From Planctomycetota bacterium (lineage in GTDB: Bacteria > Planctomycetota > UBA11346), in contig JAKLKR010000001.1 in NCBI GenBank assembly GCA_023150565.1, positions 1 through 64,000 of the forward strand: a stretch of DNA of 64,000 nucleotides. Direction: 5' to 3'. The first letter of the stretch is position 1. Each line of letters starts with the position of its first letter. This document shows positions 61,059-64,000 of this stretch, in pieces. Below the pieces are notes generated by a model. That model saw nothing but the letters and a program-made list of their open reading frames with translations. It was not told the origin of the DNA and made no database searches. A program made the translations under genes and the position numbers.

Positions 61059-61742
61059 ATGCGTCCCATCTCCTTCCAGCGCTCCTTCGTCAAGCATCCC
61101 GCCGGCTCCTGCCTGGTCTCGTTCGGCGACACCCGGGTGCTGTGCACGGTGTCGATCGAGAAGGAGGTGCCGCCCCACCGCAAGGCCAGCGGCGCCGGCT
61201 GGCTGACCGCCGAATACGCCATGCTGCCCGGCTCCACCAGCCCGCGGAAGCGCCGTGACGGGGTCAAGCAGGACGGGCGCAGCGTCGAGATCCAGCGCCT
61301 GGTCGGGCGCAGCCTGCGCGCCGCGGTCGACCTCGACAAGCTGCCGCCGGTGACCATCGCCATCGACTGCGACGTGCTCCAGGCCGACGGTGGCACCCGC
61401 ACCGCCGCCATCACCGGCGCCTGGGTGGCGCTCCATGACGCCCTCGGCCGGCTGGCGCGCGACCACAAGCGCGAGGGCACCGGCGGCTGGCTGCTCGGCC
61501 AGGTGGCGGCCCTGAGCGTGGGGGTGGTCGAGGGCAAGGTCGAGGTCGACCTCGACTACATCAAGGACAGCCGGGCCGAGGTAGACATGAACGTGGTGAT
61601 GCGCGGCGGCGATTTCATCGAGGTGCAGGGCACCGGCGAGCACGGGGTGTTCGACCGCGCCCGCCTTGATGAACTGCTCGACGCCGCCGCTGGCGGCATC
61701 GCCCAGGTGATGGCCGAGCAGCGTCGGGCGCTGGGGATCTGA
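61059..61742 (+). CDS. rph: Ribonuclease PH
   Basis: A 227-residue phosphorolytic exoribonuclease that trims tRNA 3' ends. FQRSFVKHPAGSCLVSFGDTRVLC, AEYAMLPGSTSPRKRRD, GRSVEIQRLVGRSLRAAVD, DCDVLQADGGTRTAAITGA and GEHGVFDRARLDELLD are all conserved family blocks. It is slightly shorter than the usual ~240 residues. It starts 11 nt after the glycosyltransferase stop. Confidence 0.95.
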   Translation: MRPISFQRSFVKHPAGSCLVSFGDTRVLCTVSIEKEVPPHRKASGAGWLTAEYAMLPGSTSPRKRRDGVKQDGRSVEIQRLVGRSLRAAVDLDKLPPVTIAIDCDVLQADGGTRTAAITGAWVALHDALGRLARDHKREGTGGWLLGQVAALSVGVVEGKVEVDLDYIKDSRAEVDMNVVMRGGDFIEVQGTGEHGVFDRARLDELLDAAAGGIAQVMAEQRRALGI

Positions 61743-61744
61743 CC

Positions 61745-61954
61745 ATGGCGGCGCTCAAGCTCACCATGGGCGAGCGCGAGCAGCTTTCGGACTGCCGGCT
61801 GCTCTTCGCCGCCGCCGAACACGACATCCAGGTGGTGGTGCGCGGCCAGAGCCCGGATTGTGGCGAAGCCCTGGAGCATGCCTTGGAACAGGCTGAACAG
61901 GCCCTGGCGGGGTTGCGTCGGGTGCGTGCCGCGGTTGCTGCACGCCGCAACTGA
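61745..61954 (+). CDS. Small protein of unknown function
   Basis: 69 residues, starting 2 nt after rph. It is mostly helical (LEHALEQAEQALAGLRRVRAAVAARR) with a central DIQVVVRGQSPDC strand. The tight spacing supports cotranscription with rph. No family recognised. Confidence 0.6.
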   Translation: MAALKLTMGEREQLSDCRLLFAAAEHDIQVVVRGQSPDCGEALEHALEQAEQALAGLRRVRAAVAARRN

Positions 61955-62000
61955 ACGGCGGTCGGGGGTATTGCCCCTCAACGTTCGCGGTCCATCCAGG

Positions 62001-62047
62001 TACAATCATCGGGCCTCGATGCTCCGCCGTCCGCTCGTGGGACGGCG
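62001..62047 (+). other. TACAAT box and hairpin in the leader of the lipoprotein gene
   Basis: TACAAT (62001-62006, preceded by GG) is a good -10 candidate. An 8-bp hairpin CGCCGTCC/GGACGGCG (62025-62032, 62040-62047) follows. A partial operator, CAACCGGT, lies at 62053 but lacks its right half. The 173-bp gap shows no gene. Confidence 0.4.
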
Positions 62048-62127
62048 CTATGCAACCGGTGCCATCTCGCCTTGATCGTCCTTTTTAGACCTTAGTCTCC
62101 GTTTCCCCTCGTTTGGGGCCGGAATTC

Positions 62128-63096
62128 ATGACCAACCCGTCCATACATCCTGCCCGTCGTCTCCTCGCCCCGGCGCTGCTGGTTGTTGCCGCTGCCGTCA
62201 TTGCCGGCTGCGGCGTCGGTGGGGCCTCCGTCAACAAGACCCCAGAGCAATTGGTCGAGCAGGGGTTGGACGAGTTGGGCCGATACGAATTTGCAGAGGC
62301 ATACGAGACCTTCGCCTTGGTGCGAGCCAAGGCGCCAGCGGGCAGCGAGGTCCGTCGGAAAGCCACCTTCGCCCAGGCGGTGGCCTGCCATCAATGGCAG
62401 CCGGCCAGTGAGGCACGCATCAGCGAGGCTGAGAGCCTTTATCTTCAGTTGGCGGATGCAGGCGAGGGAGAAGAGGCGGTCCAATCCTTGCTTCGGCTTG
62501 GTCGCTTGGCCGAACTGAGCGATTATTTCGGTGACAAGGAGGATCTGGCCAAGGCACGCGAGGTCTATCAGCAGGTGATGACGCGTTGGCCGCAGCGCCC
62601 CGAAGCGGGCGAAGCGTGCCTGCGCCTGGCTGCCGCCTGGGCTCAGACCCTGGATCCGGCGGATGTGCGCAAGGGCATCGCGGTGATCGATGCCTGGCTC
62701 AAGGCCCACCCGGACGAGCCCAAGGCGGCGATCATGTTGCAGTACCTGAGCGAACTGCATTGGACCTTCCTCAAGGATGCCAAGAACTCGGTAGCCTGCC
62801 TGGTCGAGGCGGATCGGCGCGGGTTTGACTGCGATGGACGGGAATGGCAGTATTGCTGGCGCATCGCCCGCCTGGCCGAGGAGCAGCTCAAGGACCGCGA
62901 TCTGGCCATCCGCTACTACCGCAAGATCATCATCGACTACCCCAAGAGCGGGTCGGCCTGGGAATCCCAGCAGGAGCTCAAGCGTCTGGGCGTCGAGCCG
63001 CCCCCCATCCGTCTCTTCGATCCTACGGCCGTGGCGCGCAAGAGCGCCGCTCGGCCGGGTGCCACCGTCGCCCCCGTCAAGGAGGCAAAGCCGTGA
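62128..63096 (+). CDS. TPR-like outer-membrane or periplasmic lipoprotein
   Basis: A 322-residue protein. The signal peptide ends in lipobox VIAGC. The mature chain has several TPR-like helical pairs (EQLVEQGLDELGRYEFAEAYETF, ARAKEVYQQV-like AKAREVYQQVMTRWPQ, AIRYYRKIIIDYPKSG). It overlaps the next gene by 4 nt (GTGA), so it probably serves the solute-binding protein downstream. ATG 62128 was preferred to 62113 for signal-peptide length. Confidence 0.82.
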   Translation: MTNPSIHPARRLLAPALLVVAAAVIAGCGVGGASVNKTPEQLVEQGLDELGRYEFAEAYETFALVRAKAPAGSEVRRKATFAQAVACHQWQPASEARISEAESLYLQLADAGEGEEAVQSLLRLGRLAELSDYFGDKEDLAKAREVYQQVMTRWPQRPEAGEACLRLAAAWAQTLDPADVRKGIAVIDAWLKAHPDEPKAAIMLQYLSELHWTFLKDAKNSVACLVEADRRGFDCDGREWQYCWRIARLAEEQLKDRDLAIRYYRKIIIDYPKSGSAWESQQELKRLGVEPPPIRLFDPTAVARKSAARPGATVAPVKEAKP

Positions 63097-64000
63097 GCGA
63101 ACCCGCCGAGAGCGAGTACCGCCCGCCGTCAACCTGGCGCAAGCTGCTCAATTGGAACACCCTCGGGGTGCTGGTGGTGATCAGCGCGGTATCGGTCAGC
63201 CTGTGGAAGGTCGCTTCGATCCAGCGCAACTACTACAGCGGCGCCCGCACCATCGTGCGCATGGCCCACTGGCAGCTCGAGGGCGGCTACCGCGAAGCCC
63301 TGCAGATCGTCATCGACGATTACAACAAGCTGATGGCGGAACGCTTCAAGCGGGGCGAGATCGCCAAGCCGGTGGAGGTGGTGCAGGTGCCTGTGACCGA
63401 GAAGGTCTATGGCCAGCTGATCAATACCAACCTGCTGGCGCGCTCCGCCCCTGACATCATTTCGATGGGCTTCGCCAACAAGATCAACGGGGCGCAGAAG
63501 GCGCAGTTCTTCCTCTCGCTCGACGAGCAGGTGCGCGAACCGAACCCCTACAATTCCCCTGAATTCCTCGCTGGCGCCGAGATCGACCCTGAACTGGCGC
63601 GGGCCCTGCCGGCGCTGCCCTGGCGCGACACCGCCATGGACGGCATGCGCAGCACCTTCGACATCGACCTGCAGGGCATCTACGCCATCCCCACCAACTT
63701 CGTCAACGCGGGCCGCCTGTCCTACAACAAGGACCTGTTCAAGGCCGCCACCGGCAGCGACGAGCCGCCGCGCACCCTCGGGCAGCTGCTCGACATCTGC
63801 GCCAAGATCAAGGCCTACGGCGACAAGCAGGGCAGGCGCATCACCCCCATCGCCGGCACCCGCTACAACGTCAACCACTTCGACAGCTACAACTTGCCGT
63901 TCTTCGCCTGCTACCGCGATCAGCTCGACCTCAACCGTGATGGCATCGTGGGCGCGATGGAGGGCTGGGGCGCCTTCGGCAGCGGGGTGTTCAACCTCGA
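63093..64000 (+). CDS. Membrane-anchored extracellular solute-binding protein (cut by window end)
   Basis: The visible 302 residues start with GTG overlapping the lipoprotein stop. An uncleaved-looking N-terminal helix (TLGVLVVISAVSVSLWKV) is followed by the family-1 solute-binding domain: VRMAHWQLEGGYREALQIVI, APDIISMGFANK, YAIPTNFVNAGRLSYNKDLF. Binding proteins of this type deliver sugars to ABC transporters. The transporter membrane genes would lie to the right of the window. Confidence 0.85.
   Translation, partial: MSEPAESEYRPPSTWRKLLNWNTLGVLVVISAVSVSLWKVASIQRNYYSGARTIVRMAHWQLEGGYREALQIVIDDYNKLMAERFKRGEIAKPVEVVQVPVTEKVYGQLINTNLLARSAPDIISMGFANKINGAQKAQFFLSLDEQVREPNPYNSPEFLAGAEIDPELARALPALPWRDTAMDGMRSTFDIDLQGIYAIPTNFVNAGRLSYNKDLFKAATGSDEPPRTLGQLLDICAKIKAYGDKQGRRITPIAGTRYNVNHFDSYNLPFFACYRDQLDLNRDGIVGAMEGWGAFGSGVFNL

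Noticed and set aside
62053..62060. Tenth CAACCGGTTG operator before the lipoprotein gene
   Set aside because: Only CAACCGGT is present; the right half is GCC, so the palindrome is broken.
1..64000. tRNA, rRNA or CRISPR loci
   Set aside because: No cloverleaf, rRNA core motif or spaced repeat array was recognised by reading; a covariance-model search was not possible.

Overview
The window is a 64 kb stretch of very GC-rich DNA, clearly bacterial. It has about 38 genes, many with overlapping GTGA or ATGA stop/start junctions. Several traits point to the PVC side of the tree (Planctomycetota, Lentisphaerota, Kiritimatiellota or Verrucomicrobiota): six type IV/II pseudopilin-like proteins with an [12 protein letters not shown]-terminus and an H-x9-DG C-terminal motif, two ECF sigma factor/FecR-like pairs, several very large secreted carbohydrate-active proteins, LacI/AraC regulators and a GlyGly-CTERM-like sorting tail. 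The lineage is an inference from gene content. No rRNA or tRNA gene was seen.

Layout. 1-2700: the end of an AraC regulator, convergent with a glycyl radical enzyme, then a divergent AraC regulator with a 21-bp-phased direct repeat between them. 3650-11700: a sialate O-acetylesterase, then a leftward block (esterase, pseudopilin, unrecognised toroid-like enzyme, LacI regulator), then a rightward pseudopilin with a DMP19-like membrane protein. 12286-22920: a GntR-type regulator and two more pseudopilin/DMP19-like pairs, each leading into a large glycosidase-like gene (a GH42/GH2-like protein and a GH78 rhamnosidase-like protein). 22985-32799: two sigma/FecR-like modules around a beta-helix CTERM protein, an oxidoreductase pair and a frameshifted AraC regulator. 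32800-49834: two giant divergent glycosidase-like genes, a pseudopilin, a second LacI protein fused to a transposase-type HTH, a 1535-aa propeller protein and an esterase. 50273-59102: GH43-like, SASA esterase, pseudopilin, GH20 and a sodium:solute symporter that ends in a strong terminator. 59225-64000: ordinary cell functions (two glycosyltransferases, RNase PH, a lipoprotein, and a solute-binding protein cut by the window edge).

How it works together. Nine perfect copies of the palindrome CAACCGGTTG lie just upstream of the carbohydrate genes, the pseudopilin operons, one lacI gene and the symporter block. This is the classic shape of a LacI-family operator. Two LacI-family regulators with the same recognition-helix sequence (HKSTVHR) are encoded here. 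The most economical reading is one regulon that couples export or surface display (pseudopilins plus DMP19-like partners) to breakdown and uptake of complex, acetylated, rhamnose- and hexosamine-containing glycans. The role of the pseudopilins in this is unknown and is the most interesting open question in the window.
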